DNA from: Devosia lucknowensis
GTDB taxonomy: Bacteria > Pseudomonadota > Alphaproteobacteria > Rhizobiales > Devosiaceae
NCBI RefSeq assembly: GCF_900177655.1
Contig: NZ_FXWK01000002.1
Coordinates: 248,001 to 312,000 of the forward strand
Direction of reading: 5' to 3'
Length of the DNA: 64,000 bases
The translations under genes and the position numbers were made by a program. Positions within the stretch are counted from its first letter, which is position 1, and the number at the start of each line of letters is the position of its first letter. The notes under the pieces were generated by a model, which ran no database searches, was not told the origin of the DNA, and worked only from the letters and a program-made list of their open reading frames with translations. This document shows, piece by piece, positions 9,159 to 18,661 of this stretch.

Positions 9159-10826
9159 ATGGATAGATACGAACGCCTGCGCGCCCAATACCGGGCCGAC
9201 ACACCACGGACCTTCAACTTTGGCACCGATGTCGTCGACGCCTGGGCAACCAACACCGAGCGGAACGCCGCGTCGCCGGCGCTGATCTGGTGCAATGCCG
9301 CGGGGGCAGAGCATCGCTACAGCTTTGCCGATATTGCCGACCTCACCGACCGGCTCGCTGCGGCCCTCCGACGCCGCGGTGTCGGCGCAGGCGATCGGGT
9401 CATGGTCATGCTGCCCCGCATCCCCGCCTGGCAGATTGCCATGGTGGCCGTGCTCAAGCTTGGCGCGATCGCCATTCCTTGCGTCACCATGCTGACGCCC
9501 AAGGACATCAGTTATCGTCTTGCCAATTCGGGCGCAAAGACCGTCATCACCACCAGTCTCGAGGTCGAAAAATTTGCAGGCGCGCCGGATGACGCATTGC
9601 GGATCGCTGTCGATCCCAGCGTCGCCGCGGGAACGGCCGCTACGGCGGCAACACCCCATGGGTGGCTGTCGTTCGCGGATCTGATTGCCGAGGACAAGGC
9701 GAGCTTCACCGCTGCCACGGTGCAGGCCGAAGACCCGGCGTTGATCTTCTATACGTCAGGCTCTACCGGCCTGCCCAAGGGTGTCACACACGCCTCGCGC
9801 GCGCTTCATGCCTGGGCAGGCTCGGCGGAATACTGGCTCGACCTCGACCAGGACGACGTGATGTTTTGTACTGCCGACACTGGCTGGTCTAAGGCAGGGA
9901 CGTCGATCCTGTTCGGCCCCTGGGGCAGGGGATCAACCGTCCTCTTCTATGATGGTCCCTTCGATGCGGGTTACCGCATCGACCTTATCGCCAGGCATGG
10001 CGTGACTGTTTATTGCGCGGCGGCAACCGAGCTGCGGCGCCTCGTGGCGCTCGATCTGACGGGCAAGGATCTGTCGAAGCTTCGCATCACGGTTTCGGCG
10101 GGCGAGTCGCTCAATCCGCCGGTGCTGGCAGCATGGAGCGCCATGACGGCGCGCCCCGTTCTCGAAGCCTATGGACTGACCGAGACGCTGATGCTGGTCG
10201 CGAATTATCGCGACACCGAAGTGCGACCAGGCGCAATGGGCCGCCCCCTGCCCGGCGTCGAACTCGATATCATCACCGCAGCGGGCGGACGCGCCGCCCC
10301 GGGCGAAACGGGCCAACTCGCCCTCCGCCTTCCCAGCCCAAACATCATGCTCGGCTATTGGCAGGACGATGCGCGCACAGCCGCGACGCGCACACGTATC
10401 GATGGCGTCGAGTATTTTCTCACCGGTGACAATGCCCGCGCAGATGCCGACGGCTACCTCTATTATGAAGGCCGCGCCGACGACGTGATCAACTCGGCGG
10501 GCTATCGTATCGGCCCGCAGGAGGTCGAGAACGCCCTCATCGAACACCCGATGGTGCGGGAGGCCGCCGCCGTACCGAGCCCCGACGAGGAGCGCGGCGA
10601 AGTGGTGAAGGCCTTTATCGTCCTCCATGACGGCTTTGAAGGCAGCCCTGCCCTTGCCAAGGAATTGCAGGACTTCGTCAAGCGGATGACGGCGCCCTAC
10701 AAATATCCACGCCGCATCGAATTCATCGACGAACTGCCGAAAAACGCCGTCGGCAAGATCCAGCGGCGCGACCTGCGCCTGCGCGAATTTGCCGGCAACC
10801 CGCCAGCCACCAACACCCGAGCCTGA
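9159..10826 (+). CDS. AMP-forming acyl-CoA synthetase
   Basis: A 555-residue ANL-superfamily ligase. The P-loop TSGSTGLPKG spans residues 199-208. It is followed by the aromatic YGLTE motif, TGDNARADADGYLYYEGRAD (hinge region) and the C-terminal PKNAVGKIQRRDLR with the catalytic Lys. The layout resembles the medium-chain/benzoate-type acyl-CoA ligases. It would convert a carboxylate released by the neighbouring hydrolases to a CoA thioester, feeding beta-oxidation or a similar route. It starts 23 bp after the hydrolase and ends nine bases before the CocE-type gene. Confidence 0.9.
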   Translation: MDRYERLRAQYRADTPRTFNFGTDVVDAWATNTERNAASPALIWCNAAGAEHRYSFADIADLTDRLAAALRRRGVGAGDRVMVMLPRIPAWQIAMVAVLKLGAIAIPCVTMLTPKDISYRLANSGAKTVITTSLEVEKFAGAPDDALRIAVDPSVAAGTAATAATPHGWLSFADLIAEDKASFTAATVQAEDPALIFYTSGSTGLPKGVTHASRALHAWAGSAEYWLDLDQDDVMFCTADTGWSKAGTSILFGPWGRGSTVLFYDGPFDAGYRIDLIARHGVTVYCAAATELRRLVALDLTGKDLSKLRITVSAGESLNPPVLAAWSAMTARPVLEAYGLTETLMLVANYRDTEVRPGAMGRPLPGVELDIITAAGGRAAPGETGQLALRLPSPNIMLGYWQDDARTAATRTRIDGVEYFLTGDNARADADGYLYYEGRADDVINSAGYRIGPQEVENALIEHPMVREAAAVPSPDEERGEVVKAFIVLHDGFEGSPALAKELQDFVKRMTAPYKYPRRIEFIDELPKNAVGKIQRRDLRLREFAGNPPATNTRA

Positions 10827-10834
10827 GGACGACA

Positions 10835-12748
10835 ATGACCGAGACAAGCCATTCCGCCGCGCCCTACGATGTCGTGATCGCCCGCTCGGTCAAGTGCGTG
10901 GCGCGAGACGGGGTCAAGCTGTCGCTCGACATCTACCGCCCTGCAAAGGACGGCGAGGCTCTTCCCGGACCGTTCCCGGCCGTCATCACACGGTCGCCCT
11001 ATGACACCCGCTCGGGCAAGGGTCCCTCGGGGCAGGCCGGCAACGGAGAATACTTCGCAAAGCGCGGCTATCTCTATGTGGTTCAGGACAGCCGCGGGCG
11101 CTTCGGGTCCGAAGGCGACTTCGTGCTGCTCGACGAGAAGGAAGGCGAAGACGGCTACGACGTGATCGAGTGGCTCGCCGCCCAGCCCTATTGCAATGGC
11201 ATGATCGGGACGCAGGGATCGTCGCTGCGCGCCTGGAACCAGACGGCAACGGCGATCTTCCGCCCGCCACACCTCAAGGCGATGTGGGTCAACCAATCCG
11301 GGTCGAACGGCTTCATGCATGCCGTGCGCCATCACGGCACGCTCGAACTGCGCTGGCTGGCATGGCTTCTCACCAATGCCATTCACTCGCAGGAGGCACA
11401 TGCCGATCCTGCATTGCAGACGACCTTGGTGCGCAATGCCGAAAACATGTTCGACTGGTTCAAACGCCTACCCTGGAGCGAGGGCAACAGCCCGCTTTCG
11501 CCGCTGCCCAAATGGGAAAAGCGCGCCCTCGACTTCTATCGCAATGGCGATTTCAGCGACTTCTGGGTGAACCCGACGCTCAATCCGGAAGCCTATCGTG
11601 GCGAGACCGCAGACATTCCCACCATGTATGCCGGGGCCTGGTACGACACCTATCCTCGCGCGACCATCAAGAATTATTCCGATCTGTCGACAAGGCTATC
11701 GCACCAGTATCTGCTGATGGCCGGCGGCGTTCATGGCGGACCCAATTTCGACAATCCGCTCGTGGGCAATGTCGACATGGGCAAGGGCGCGCCGATCAAG
11801 GGCAATATCCACAAGGACCGGCACGAAATCATGCTGGCCTTCTTTGATCGCTTCCTGCGCGGCGATGACAAGGCCTGGCAGGACCAGCCCCCTGTCCGCT
11901 ATTTCCACATGGGTGGCGACGGCTCCCGTAGTCCGGCTGGCCGGCTGGTGCATGGCGGAAGCTGGAAGACGGCCGATCAATGGCCACCCCGCGGCAGCAC
12001 TCCCCAGACCTGGAACCTGCACAGGGGCGGCGGACTTTCGCCGCAGCCTCCGGCGGCCCATGCCCCCACCAGCTATGTGTTCGACCCCGCCAGGCCGATG
12101 CCGACCGTGGCGTCCAACGTCTCGTCGATGACGCAGAACCTGCCGCCCTTCCCCCGCATGATGCGCACTGGCGATCCCATTTCGCTGCGCGAGAGCATCG
12201 TGCTGCAGGGCGCTAGCGATCAGGTAACGCATGCGGGCGTCCATGGGGCGGAAGCGCCCTTCGGCGATCTTGCGGACAGACCCGACGCGCTGTCGTTCAC
12301 CTCCGATAGCCTCGATCGGGATCTGGATGTCACCGGCGCGCCCGAGGTCGAAATCTTCCTTTCCTCCGATGCGCCCGATACCGATATCTTCGTGCAACTG
12401 CAGGACGTCTATCCGGCGAGCGAGACCTGGCCGGACGGCTATCGGATGAACCTGACCGAAAGCATTTTTCGCGTGCGCTATCGCGACGGTTTCGACCGGC
12501 CGACGATGATGAAGCCGGGGGAAGTGGTGCGCGTGCGGTTCGAGCTCTATCCCATTTCAAACCGTTTCCAGGCCGGCCACCGCGTGCGGTTGCTGGTGTC
12601 GTCGGCTTCCTTCCCGCGCTTCGACGTCAATCCCAATACCGGCGAGCCGATCGGCCGGCATACGCAGATGCGGGTAGCCGTGAACGCAATTCATCACGAC
12701 CCGGTCCATGCGTCGCGTTTGATCCTGCCCGTCATGGAAGGCAACTAG
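10835..12748 (+). CDS. CocE/NonD family hydrolase
   Basis: A 637-residue member of the family that includes cocaine esterase, alpha-amino-acid ester hydrolase, glutaryl-7-ACA acylase and X-Pro dipeptidyl-peptidase. The N-terminal alpha/beta domain has PAVITRSPYDTR and the nucleophile region GTQGSSLRAW with Ser130, aligning with the family G-x-x-G-x-S. A C-terminal jelly-roll domain begins near DALSFTSDSL and includes the characteristic NRFQAGHRVRLLVSSASFPRFDVNPN. No signal peptide is visible, unlike many secreted relatives. It probably opens an amide or ester in the imported substrate. Confidence 0.9.
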   Translation: MTETSHSAAPYDVVIARSVKCVARDGVKLSLDIYRPAKDGEALPGPFPAVITRSPYDTRSGKGPSGQAGNGEYFAKRGYLYVVQDSRGRFGSEGDFVLLDEKEGEDGYDVIEWLAAQPYCNGMIGTQGSSLRAWNQTATAIFRPPHLKAMWVNQSGSNGFMHAVRHHGTLELRWLAWLLTNAIHSQEAHADPALQTTLVRNAENMFDWFKRLPWSEGNSPLSPLPKWEKRALDFYRNGDFSDFWVNPTLNPEAYRGETADIPTMYAGAWYDTYPRATIKNYSDLSTRLSHQYLLMAGGVHGGPNFDNPLVGNVDMGKGAPIKGNIHKDRHEIMLAFFDRFLRGDDKAWQDQPPVRYFHMGGDGSRSPAGRLVHGGSWKTADQWPPRGSTPQTWNLHRGGGLSPQPPAAHAPTSYVFDPARPMPTVASNVSSMTQNLPPFPRMMRTGDPISLRESIVLQGASDQVTHAGVHGAEAPFGDLADRPDALSFTSDSLDRDLDVTGAPEVEIFLSSDAPDTDIFVQLQDVYPASETWPDGYRMNLTESIFRVRYRDGFDRPTMMKPGEVVRVRFELYPISNRFQAGHRVRLLVSSASFPRFDVNPNTGEPIGRHTQMRVAVNAIHHDPVHASRLILPVMEGN

Positions 12749-12751
12749 GCC

Positions 12752-14155
12752 ATGGATCGCGCGCTGTTCGACCTGCTGAGCGGAGAAATCGAACGCCTGT
12801 CGCCGCATTTCACCGCGCTTGCCGACGACATATGGGCGACGCCGGAGCTATGCTTTGAGGAGCATCGTTCATCTGCAGCGCAGATAGCGGCATTGGAACA
12901 GTTTGGCTTCCAGGTCACGCGCAACGTTGCCGGCCTGGAAACGGCCTTTTTCGCGGATTGGGCGCCGAGCAAGGATTCGGGTGCAGAAACGCCGCTGATC
13001 GCGTTTCTGGGAGAATTCGATGCACTCCCCGGCCTCAGCCAGGTTGCCGGCATTGCCGAGGAGCGCCCCGTCACGGCCGGCGGCAACGGTCACGGCTGCG
13101 GCCACAACCTGTTGGGAAGCGGCTCCATGCTGGCGGCGGTTGCGCTGGCCAAGGTGCTCGACGCCCACAAGATCGGCGCGAGACTGCGTTACTACGGATG
13201 CCCGGCCGAGGAAGGCGGCTGGGGCAAGGCCATCATGGCGCGTGCCGGTGTATTCGATGGCGTGGATATCGCCATCGGATGGCATCCCGGCGCGTTCAAC
13301 GGCGTGCGAGCCCGCTCCACTTTGGCGATCGCAAACCGTTCCTACCGCTTTCGGGGCAAGGCCGCGCACGCCGCCATGGCGCCGCATCTGGGCCGGAGCG
13401 CCCTGGATGCGCTGGAGCTGATGAATATCGGCACCAACTTCCTTCGCGAGCACATGCCGCAGGACGCACGAGTGCACTACGCCATAACCGATGCCGGCGG
13501 CATCGCCCCGGGCGTCGTCCAGGCGCAGGCCGAAGTGCTCTACATGATCCGCGCGCCCGAGCGTGACGAGCTGGGCGATCTGGTCGTCCGGGTGGACGAC
13601 ATCGCCCGCGGCGCGGCGCTGATGACCGGTACCGAGGTGGACATCGTCGATCAGGGCGGCGCGGCCAACGTCATCCCCAATGCCCCGCTTTGTGCCGCGA
13701 TGCATGATGTCATGTGCGATCTGGGCCGGCTGGAGTTCACCGACGACGAGCGCGATTTCGCCGAAAGGATCCGCGCCACCCTGCCCGGTCTTGCGGCAAG
13801 CGACCGCCGCGATGCCCTCCAGTCCGACGTGCTGCTCGGCGAGAACGATGACAGGACCCCACTTCACGAGGGCCTGCGTGCCTATGACGGGCGCATGGCC
13901 CAGGGCGCCGGATCGACCGATGTCGGCGACGTGAGCTGGGTTGTCCCTGTGGTTGAATGCGCTACGGCAACCTGGGCGGCGGGAACGCCCAGCCACAGCT
14001 GGCAGGTGGTGGCCCAGGGCAAGTCCAGCGCGGCGCACCGCGCCATGGCTAGGGCCGCGGCGACCATGGCCGGCGTCGGCATCAAGGTCATTTTGAATTC
14101 CGACCTTCGGCATGCAGCGCGAAACGATCTCGACAGGCGGCGCGCAGGGCGCTGA
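12752..14155 (+). CDS. M20 family amidohydrolase (AbgB-like)
   Basis: A 467-residue M20 metallo-amidohydrolase. Metal-binding motifs are GNGHGCGHNLLG (about residue 113), PAEEGGWGKA and GWHPGAF. The dimerisation-domain segment KAAHAAMAPHLGRSALDA follows, and TPSHSWQ lies near the C-terminus. This order matches the aminobenzoyl-glutamate hydrolase (AbgB) type. It starts three bases after the CocE gene. The C-terminus ends in DRRRAGR, shorter than relatives that continue with a Pro-rich tail, so slight 3' truncation is possible. It likely releases an amine or amino acid from an N-acyl compound. It is the last gene of the operon. Confidence 0.9.
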   Translation: MDRALFDLLSGEIERLSPHFTALADDIWATPELCFEEHRSSAAQIAALEQFGFQVTRNVAGLETAFFADWAPSKDSGAETPLIAFLGEFDALPGLSQVAGIAEERPVTAGGNGHGCGHNLLGSGSMLAAVALAKVLDAHKIGARLRYYGCPAEEGGWGKAIMARAGVFDGVDIAIGWHPGAFNGVRARSTLAIANRSYRFRGKAAHAAMAPHLGRSALDALELMNIGTNFLREHMPQDARVHYAITDAGGIAPGVVQAQAEVLYMIRAPERDELGDLVVRVDDIARGAALMTGTEVDIVDQGGAANVIPNAPLCAAMHDVMCDLGRLEFTDDERDFAERIRATLPGLAASDRRDALQSDVLLGENDDRTPLHEGLRAYDGRMAQGAGSTDVGDVSWVVPVVECATATWAAGTPSHSWQVVAQGKSSAAHRAMARAAATMAGVGIKVILNSDLRHAARNDLDRRRAGR

Positions 14156-14437
14156 GGACCTGACTACTGCCGCGGGCCGGAGCCTTTTCCGCACGTCCGA
14201 TTGGAGATGCACCATCAGGTCGTCAAACATGTCCTGACCGATTTCGTCGATCAGCGCCTGCTGCCGCTACCGGTCTATCTGCGTGGGCGCCGGGCCAGAG
14301 GTTAGCGCGCTGCCTTCCTGCAGAAACCGGCTCAGGAGCGCAGCCAACTTCTGGCGGCCCTTTGTCCCGGACCGAGAGCGGCTCACCGATGGACGCCGCG
14401 GCATCGCGCCGACAACGCCACTCGAAAACAATTCAAC
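14156..14437. other. Intergenic stretch without a clear gene
   Basis: No plus-strand gene is supported here. A short minus-strand reading (about 14160-14260) includes LIDEIGQDMFDDLMVHL and is vaguely like the start of an HPt domain, but it runs into the antisense of the M20 gene and has no convincing end. I treat it as non-coding or a remnant. Confidence 0.3.
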
Positions 14438-14518
14438 ATAACACTTTACCTAACGAATGCACAGAGCATAGCCTGCTGTTAGCTAAAAGATCGAAATGAC
14501 GTTAGCTAGAGGAGGGAT
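14438..14518 (+). promoter_or_regulatory. Control region of the glycoside operon, three TTAGSTAA-type sites
   Basis: Three related 8-mers stand upstream of the binding-protein gene: TTACCTAA at 14446-14453, TTAGCTAA at 14479-14486 and TTAGCTAG at 14502-14509. GTTAGCTA occurs twice exactly (14478-14485 and 14501-14508). The first site lies inside ATAACACTTTACCTAACG (14438-14455). Its reverse complement closely matches a segment in front of the LacI-family gene (26458-26473). GGAGGG at 14511-14516 is the ribosome site. These look like operator sites for that LacI-type repressor. Confidence 0.45.
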
Positions 14519-14521
14519 CAC

Positions 14522-16450
14522 ATGCATCGCATTAGCCGTAGAGCATTTATCGCCGGCTCCGCTGCCCTGTCGGGAGCCATCATGTTCTCGGGCACCGCCC
14601 GCGGACAGGGTGTAGCCGAGTCAGCATTTCTTGAATCCGAGGTCAGTTCCGGCGCCCTGCCGCCCGTTGCAGAGCGGCTCCCCGTCAATCCGCTGGTGAT
14701 CACGCCACTGGAGCGCGCCGGCCAGCAGGGTGGCGACTGGAACCATGCCCTGGTCGGCGGCGGATCGCTGTCGATGCTGGTCCGCTACCAGGGATACGAG
14801 CCGCTGGTGCGCTTCAATCCGGAATGGACCGGGCTCGTCGAAAACGTCGCCGAGAGCTACGAGGTCAGCGAAGACTCAACCGAGTACACCATCAAGCTGC
14901 GCGCCGGCCACAAGTGGTCCGACGGACACCCCTTCACCACCGAAGACATCCAGTTCTGGTATGATGCCTACTTCACCGACGAAGAGACCAACCTCGGCGA
15001 ACAGGCGTTCTGGATCGTGGACGGCCAGAAGGCTGACCTGGAAGTCATCGACGAGACCACTTTCAAGGTCCGTTTCGCAGGTCCCAATGGCTTCTTCCTT
15101 CAGCAGCTGGCCTGGGCCCAGCAGGATCAGCTGACGCGCTGCCCCAAGCACTATCTCGAGCAGTTTCACATCCGATACAACCCTGAAGCCGATGCCCTGG
15201 CGCAGTCTGCCGGGCTCGAAAGCTGGATCGCCCTGTTCCAGCGCGAAGTGGGTTTTCAGGACGACAACACGTTCTTCCAGAACGCCAACCGTCCAACCCT
15301 CAATGCCTGGTACTTCACCGAGGCTCCGGGCCAGAACACCGAACTGTCGGTCGCCACCCGCAATCCTTACTACTTCAAGGTTGATACCGAAGGCACGCAA
15401 CTCCCCTATTTCGACCGCATCGTCTACCAGATGGTGGCCGATCCTGAGGTGTTGTTGCTCAAGACCTTGCAGGGCGAGATCGACATTATCGACCAATACA
15501 TCGCGACGCCTGCCAACCGTCCGACCCTGTTCGACGGCCAGGAAACCGGCAACTATCAGTTCTATACGCTGCGCGAGACGGCGGCGAACGTCATGGCGTT
15601 CCAGCTCAATCTCAACCATCTCGACGAGACCAAGCGCAACCTGTTCAACACCATCGAATTCCGCCATGCCATGTCGCTGGCGGTGGACCGGCAGGCGCTG
15701 ATCGATGCGGTCTTCATCGGTCAGGGCACCCCGGCCCAGCCGTCCATCGTCGAAACCGACGCGCTCTACAATGAGCAGTTGGCCAAGCAATTTACCGAAT
15801 ACGATCCGGCGCGCGCCAACGAGATGCTGGACGCGATCATTCCGGATCGCGATGGCGAAAATTATCGCCTGGACGCAGAAGGCCGCCGGGTGTCGATCAT
15901 CTTCGAGATCGACCAGACCCGCACGACCTTCCTCGACATGTTCGAACTCGCCATCCCCATGTTCCAGCAGGTGGGCCTCGATGTGCAGATGCGCACCATG
16001 GACCGCTCGCTCTGGGAGGAACGCGTTCGACGCGGGCGCGAATATGATGCCACGGCGCACCAGTTCGGTGCCAATTCCGGCATCGCCGCCATGCTCGACG
16101 CCCGCTTCTACGTGCCCACCAACAGCAACTGCTTCTATGCGCCCGGCTGGTCGCTCTACTTCACCCAGCCGGACAATGAAGCGGCCGTCGAGCCACCCGA
16201 GGCGGTGAAGGCACAGCAGGATCTTTATCGTGAACTCAATGGCACCGGCGACCCCGCCGCCCAGAACGAGATCATGGCGCAGATCCTGCAGAACGCGGCA
16301 GACCTGTTCTTCACCTTCGGGGTGAGCTGGCCCGCCGACGGCTACGGCATCGTCAAGAACGATGTCGTCAACCTCATGGACATCATGCCGAACTCCTTCG
16401 GTTGGCCGACGCCTGGCCCGGCCCGTCCGGAGCAGTTCTTCAAGGCCTGA
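14522..16450 (+). CDS. ABC transporter substrate-binding protein, family 5 (large, Tat signal)
   Basis: A 642-residue periplasmic binding protein. The N-terminus carries a twin-arginine motif (ISRRAFIAGSAAL) and a cleavage region near ARGQG, so it is probably exported folded by Tat. The mature part has the family 5 features YEVSEDSTEYTIKLRAGHKWSDG, FRHAMSLAVDRQALI and a C-terminal PGPARPEQFF. The long form is typical of binding proteins for oligosaccharide-type Opp importers. The strong GGAGGG site is seven bases before the ATG. It is the first gene of an operon with glycosidases, which suggests a glycoside or oligosaccharide ligand. Confidence 0.92.
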   Translation: MHRISRRAFIAGSAALSGAIMFSGTARGQGVAESAFLESEVSSGALPPVAERLPVNPLVITPLERAGQQGGDWNHALVGGGSLSMLVRYQGYEPLVRFNPEWTGLVENVAESYEVSEDSTEYTIKLRAGHKWSDGHPFTTEDIQFWYDAYFTDEETNLGEQAFWIVDGQKADLEVIDETTFKVRFAGPNGFFLQQLAWAQQDQLTRCPKHYLEQFHIRYNPEADALAQSAGLESWIALFQREVGFQDDNTFFQNANRPTLNAWYFTEAPGQNTELSVATRNPYYFKVDTEGTQLPYFDRIVYQMVADPEVLLLKTLQGEIDIIDQYIATPANRPTLFDGQETGNYQFYTLRETAANVMAFQLNLNHLDETKRNLFNTIEFRHAMSLAVDRQALIDAVFIGQGTPAQPSIVETDALYNEQLAKQFTEYDPARANEMLDAIIPDRDGENYRLDAEGRRVSIIFEIDQTRTTFLDMFELAIPMFQQVGLDVQMRTMDRSLWEERVRRGREYDATAHQFGANSGIAAMLDARFYVPTNSNCFYAPGWSLYFTQPDNEAAVEPPEAVKAQQDLYRELNGTGDPAAQNEIMAQILQNAADLFFTFGVSWPADGYGIVKNDVVNLMDIMPNSFGWPTPGPARPEQFFKA

Positions 16451-16482
16451 CGGTCTTTCGAACTCCTGAGTCTCCCAAGATG

Positions 16483-16498
16483 CCGGCCCACGGGCCGG
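16483..16498 (+). other. Intercistronic GC hairpin after the binding-protein gene
   Basis: CCGGCCC and GGGCCGG are separated by two bases and form a compact hairpin 33 bp after the binding-protein stop. No T-run follows. Such hairpins often protect the 3' end of an abundant binding-protein message while letting transcription continue into the next gene. Confidence 0.45.
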
Positions 16499-16531
16499 TG
16501 TCCCCCCGAACTCGTACCTTGAAGGTCCACA

Positions 16532-18640
16532 ATGCTCGACGCCGCCCCCTCATCCGCCGCACGCCTGCGTACCCCCGACTGGTACCGCTCCGCCACGCGC
16601 TGGACCCAGCTCACCCTGGCCGAGGATGATCCGGTCAAGTTCGACCCGCAGCAGTGGATCGGCATCTTCAAGCAGACCCAGTCCAACGCGACCTGCATCA
16701 GCGCGGGCGGCTACGTGGCCTATTATCCGAGCAAGGTGCCACTGCACTATGTCAGCAAGTTCATCGGCGACAGCGATCCTTTCAGGGCGCTGGTCGATGG
16801 CGCGCGCAGCCTCGATATGCATGTGATGGCGCGCGTCGATCCGCACGCCATTCACCAGGACGCGGCCGATGCTCACCCAGAATGGGTCATGGTCGATCGC
16901 GATGGCAACCGGATGCGCCATTGGGCCTATCCTGATGTGTGGGTCACCTGCGCCTATTCGGACTACAACTTCAAGTTCATGCCCGAGGTCCTGCGCGAGA
17001 TTACGCGCGATTATGACATCGACGCGATCTTCGCCAATCGCTGGCAGGGGCACGGCGTGTGCTACTGCGATGCCTGCCGCACAGACTTCAAGACCGCGTC
17101 CGGCCATGACCTGCCTCTGACCAACAGCCTCGACAATCCCGCGTGGCTCGCCTGGGGCGCCTGGCGCCGGACCAAGCTCAGCCGGCTGGTGGTCGAGTGG
17201 GACCAGGTCATGAAGGCGATCAAGCCGCATACCAGCTTCATTCCGAACATGGGTTCGGTCTCGCTGATGGAATTCGATCTCGAGATGATCGAGAAATACT
17301 GCCCCTTCCTCTGCGTGGACGACCAGGGCCGTCACGGAACCGAGCCGGTTTGGAAAAGCGGGCGCAACGGCAAGCGCATGCGCGCCACCTTCGAAGATCG
17401 CCCCGCCATCCTCATCACCTCGATCGGCCCGGAAGAGGCCTATCGCTGGAAGGACGCCGTGACCACCGGGGCCGAAATTCGCGCCTGGATGGATAGCGGA
17501 ACCACGCAGGGTCTGCTGCCCTGGTTCACCAAGTTCAACGGCGTCGTGCCCGACACCCGCTGGATCGAGCCGGTTGCCGAAAGCTTTGACCTGCATGCGC
17601 GGCTGGAATCCGCGCTGGCCGCCACGCAGCCGGTCGCCGAAATTGCTATCCTTGATCCCACGACGACGCTGCGCCATCACGACCACGTCTCGCGCCGTGT
17701 CGCCGAAGCCCATGACATGGGTTTTTACCACGCCCTGGTCGAGGCCCGGCTGCCGTTCGAGATGCTGTCGGATGCCGTGATGACGCCGGAGCGGATGGAC
17801 CGCTTCAAGGTGCTGATCCTCGCCAACTCCACCTGTCTTTCGACCGAGCAGGCCGAGGCGCTCGCGGCCTATGTCGCGCGCGGTGGCTCGCTGGTCGTCG
17901 CCCATGAAACAGGTTTCCGCACCCCGGACAATCAGCCGCGTGAAACGCCGGTGCTTGCCGACCTTCTGGGATATCGCCTCACCCGCGCAGTGCGCGGTCC
18001 GGTCAAGAATACCTATGTCGCGCTCAACGGCGACCATCCGATCAACCAAGGCTTTGATGGCGCAGAGCGCATCATGGGCGGCACGCACCTGCTCGGTGTG
18101 GAAGCGGTCGGGGAGAGCGAACAGCCGTTCCTCTTCGTCCCCGATTTCCCCGACCTACCCATGGAAGAAGTCTACCCCCGCGATGCGCCGCGGGACGCGG
18201 CGATGATCGCGCGCCAGCATGCCGGCGGCGGGCGCACGGTCTATATCCCGTGGAATATCGGCGCGATCTTCTGGGAAGTATTCGCCGGCGACCATGCCCG
18301 CCTGGTGTCCAACAGCGTCCACTGGGCGCTCGGCAAGCGGCCCGACGTCGAAGTCGAGGGGCGCGCCGTGCTCGACCTCTCGGTTCGCGAAGGCGATGGC
18401 ACGACAGTCGTCCTGATCAACAACATCACCAATCCGATGATGATGAAGGGACCGATCCGCGAGGTCTATCCGGTTGGTCCGCTGACGCTGTCGCTGGCTA
18501 CGCCCAACGGGCGGCAGCTGCGCGCGGTCGAACGCCTGAGCACCGGAGACGATCTGGAATTCTCGTTTGTCGACGGGCGCGTGCGTGTCACCATCGCCGA
18601 GCTCGAAACGCTGGACGCCATCCAGTTCCATTGGAGCTAA
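16532..18640 (+). CDS. Glycoside-hydrolase-like protein with beta-galactosidase trimerisation-type domain
   Basis: A 702-residue cytoplasmic protein without a signal peptide. Residues 1 to about 370 look like a TIM-barrel glycosidase domain (ARVDPHAIHQDAADAHPEW, then a Cys pair in CYCDAC as in related proteins). Residues about 400-600 resemble the class-I-amidotransferase-like middle domain of GH42 enzymes (LPFEMLSDAVM, LILANSTCLS, YVARGGSLVVAHETG). A small beta domain ends the chain. I cannot point to both catalytic acids with confidence. It sits directly between the binding protein and the permeases, so it probably works on the imported glycoside. Confidence 0.75.
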   Translation: MLDAAPSSAARLRTPDWYRSATRWTQLTLAEDDPVKFDPQQWIGIFKQTQSNATCISAGGYVAYYPSKVPLHYVSKFIGDSDPFRALVDGARSLDMHVMARVDPHAIHQDAADAHPEWVMVDRDGNRMRHWAYPDVWVTCAYSDYNFKFMPEVLREITRDYDIDAIFANRWQGHGVCYCDACRTDFKTASGHDLPLTNSLDNPAWLAWGAWRRTKLSRLVVEWDQVMKAIKPHTSFIPNMGSVSLMEFDLEMIEKYCPFLCVDDQGRHGTEPVWKSGRNGKRMRATFEDRPAILITSIGPEEAYRWKDAVTTGAEIRAWMDSGTTQGLLPWFTKFNGVVPDTRWIEPVAESFDLHARLESALAATQPVAEIAILDPTTTLRHHDHVSRRVAEAHDMGFYHALVEARLPFEMLSDAVMTPERMDRFKVLILANSTCLSTEQAEALAAYVARGGSLVVAHETGFRTPDNQPRETPVLADLLGYRLTRAVRGPVKNTYVALNGDHPINQGFDGAERIMGGTHLLGVEAVGESEQPFLFVPDFPDLPMEEVYPRDAPRDAAMIARQHAGGGRTVYIPWNIGAIFWEVFAGDHARLVSNSVHWALGKRPDVEVEGRAVLDLSVREGDGTTVVLINNITNPMMMKGPIREVYPVGPLTLSLATPNGRQLRAVERLSTGDDLEFSFVDGRVRVTIAELETLDAIQFHWS

Positions 18641-18661
18641 GCGGGTCAGGGAGGCATCGGC

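Noticed and set aside
14150..14260. HPt-like minus-strand segment
   Set aside because: Only a short resemblance (LIDEIGQDMFDDLM), no phosphorylatable His motif visible and the frame continues into antisense sequence.
14478..14508. Repeated GTTAGCTA considered as a start of a repeat array
   Set aside because: Only two exact copies and one variant with unequal spacing; fits operator sites, not a CRISPR array.
16550..18088. Minus-strand open frame of about 512 codons
   Set aside because: Antisense to the glycosidase-like gene at 16532, which has the ribosome site, operon position and domain features.
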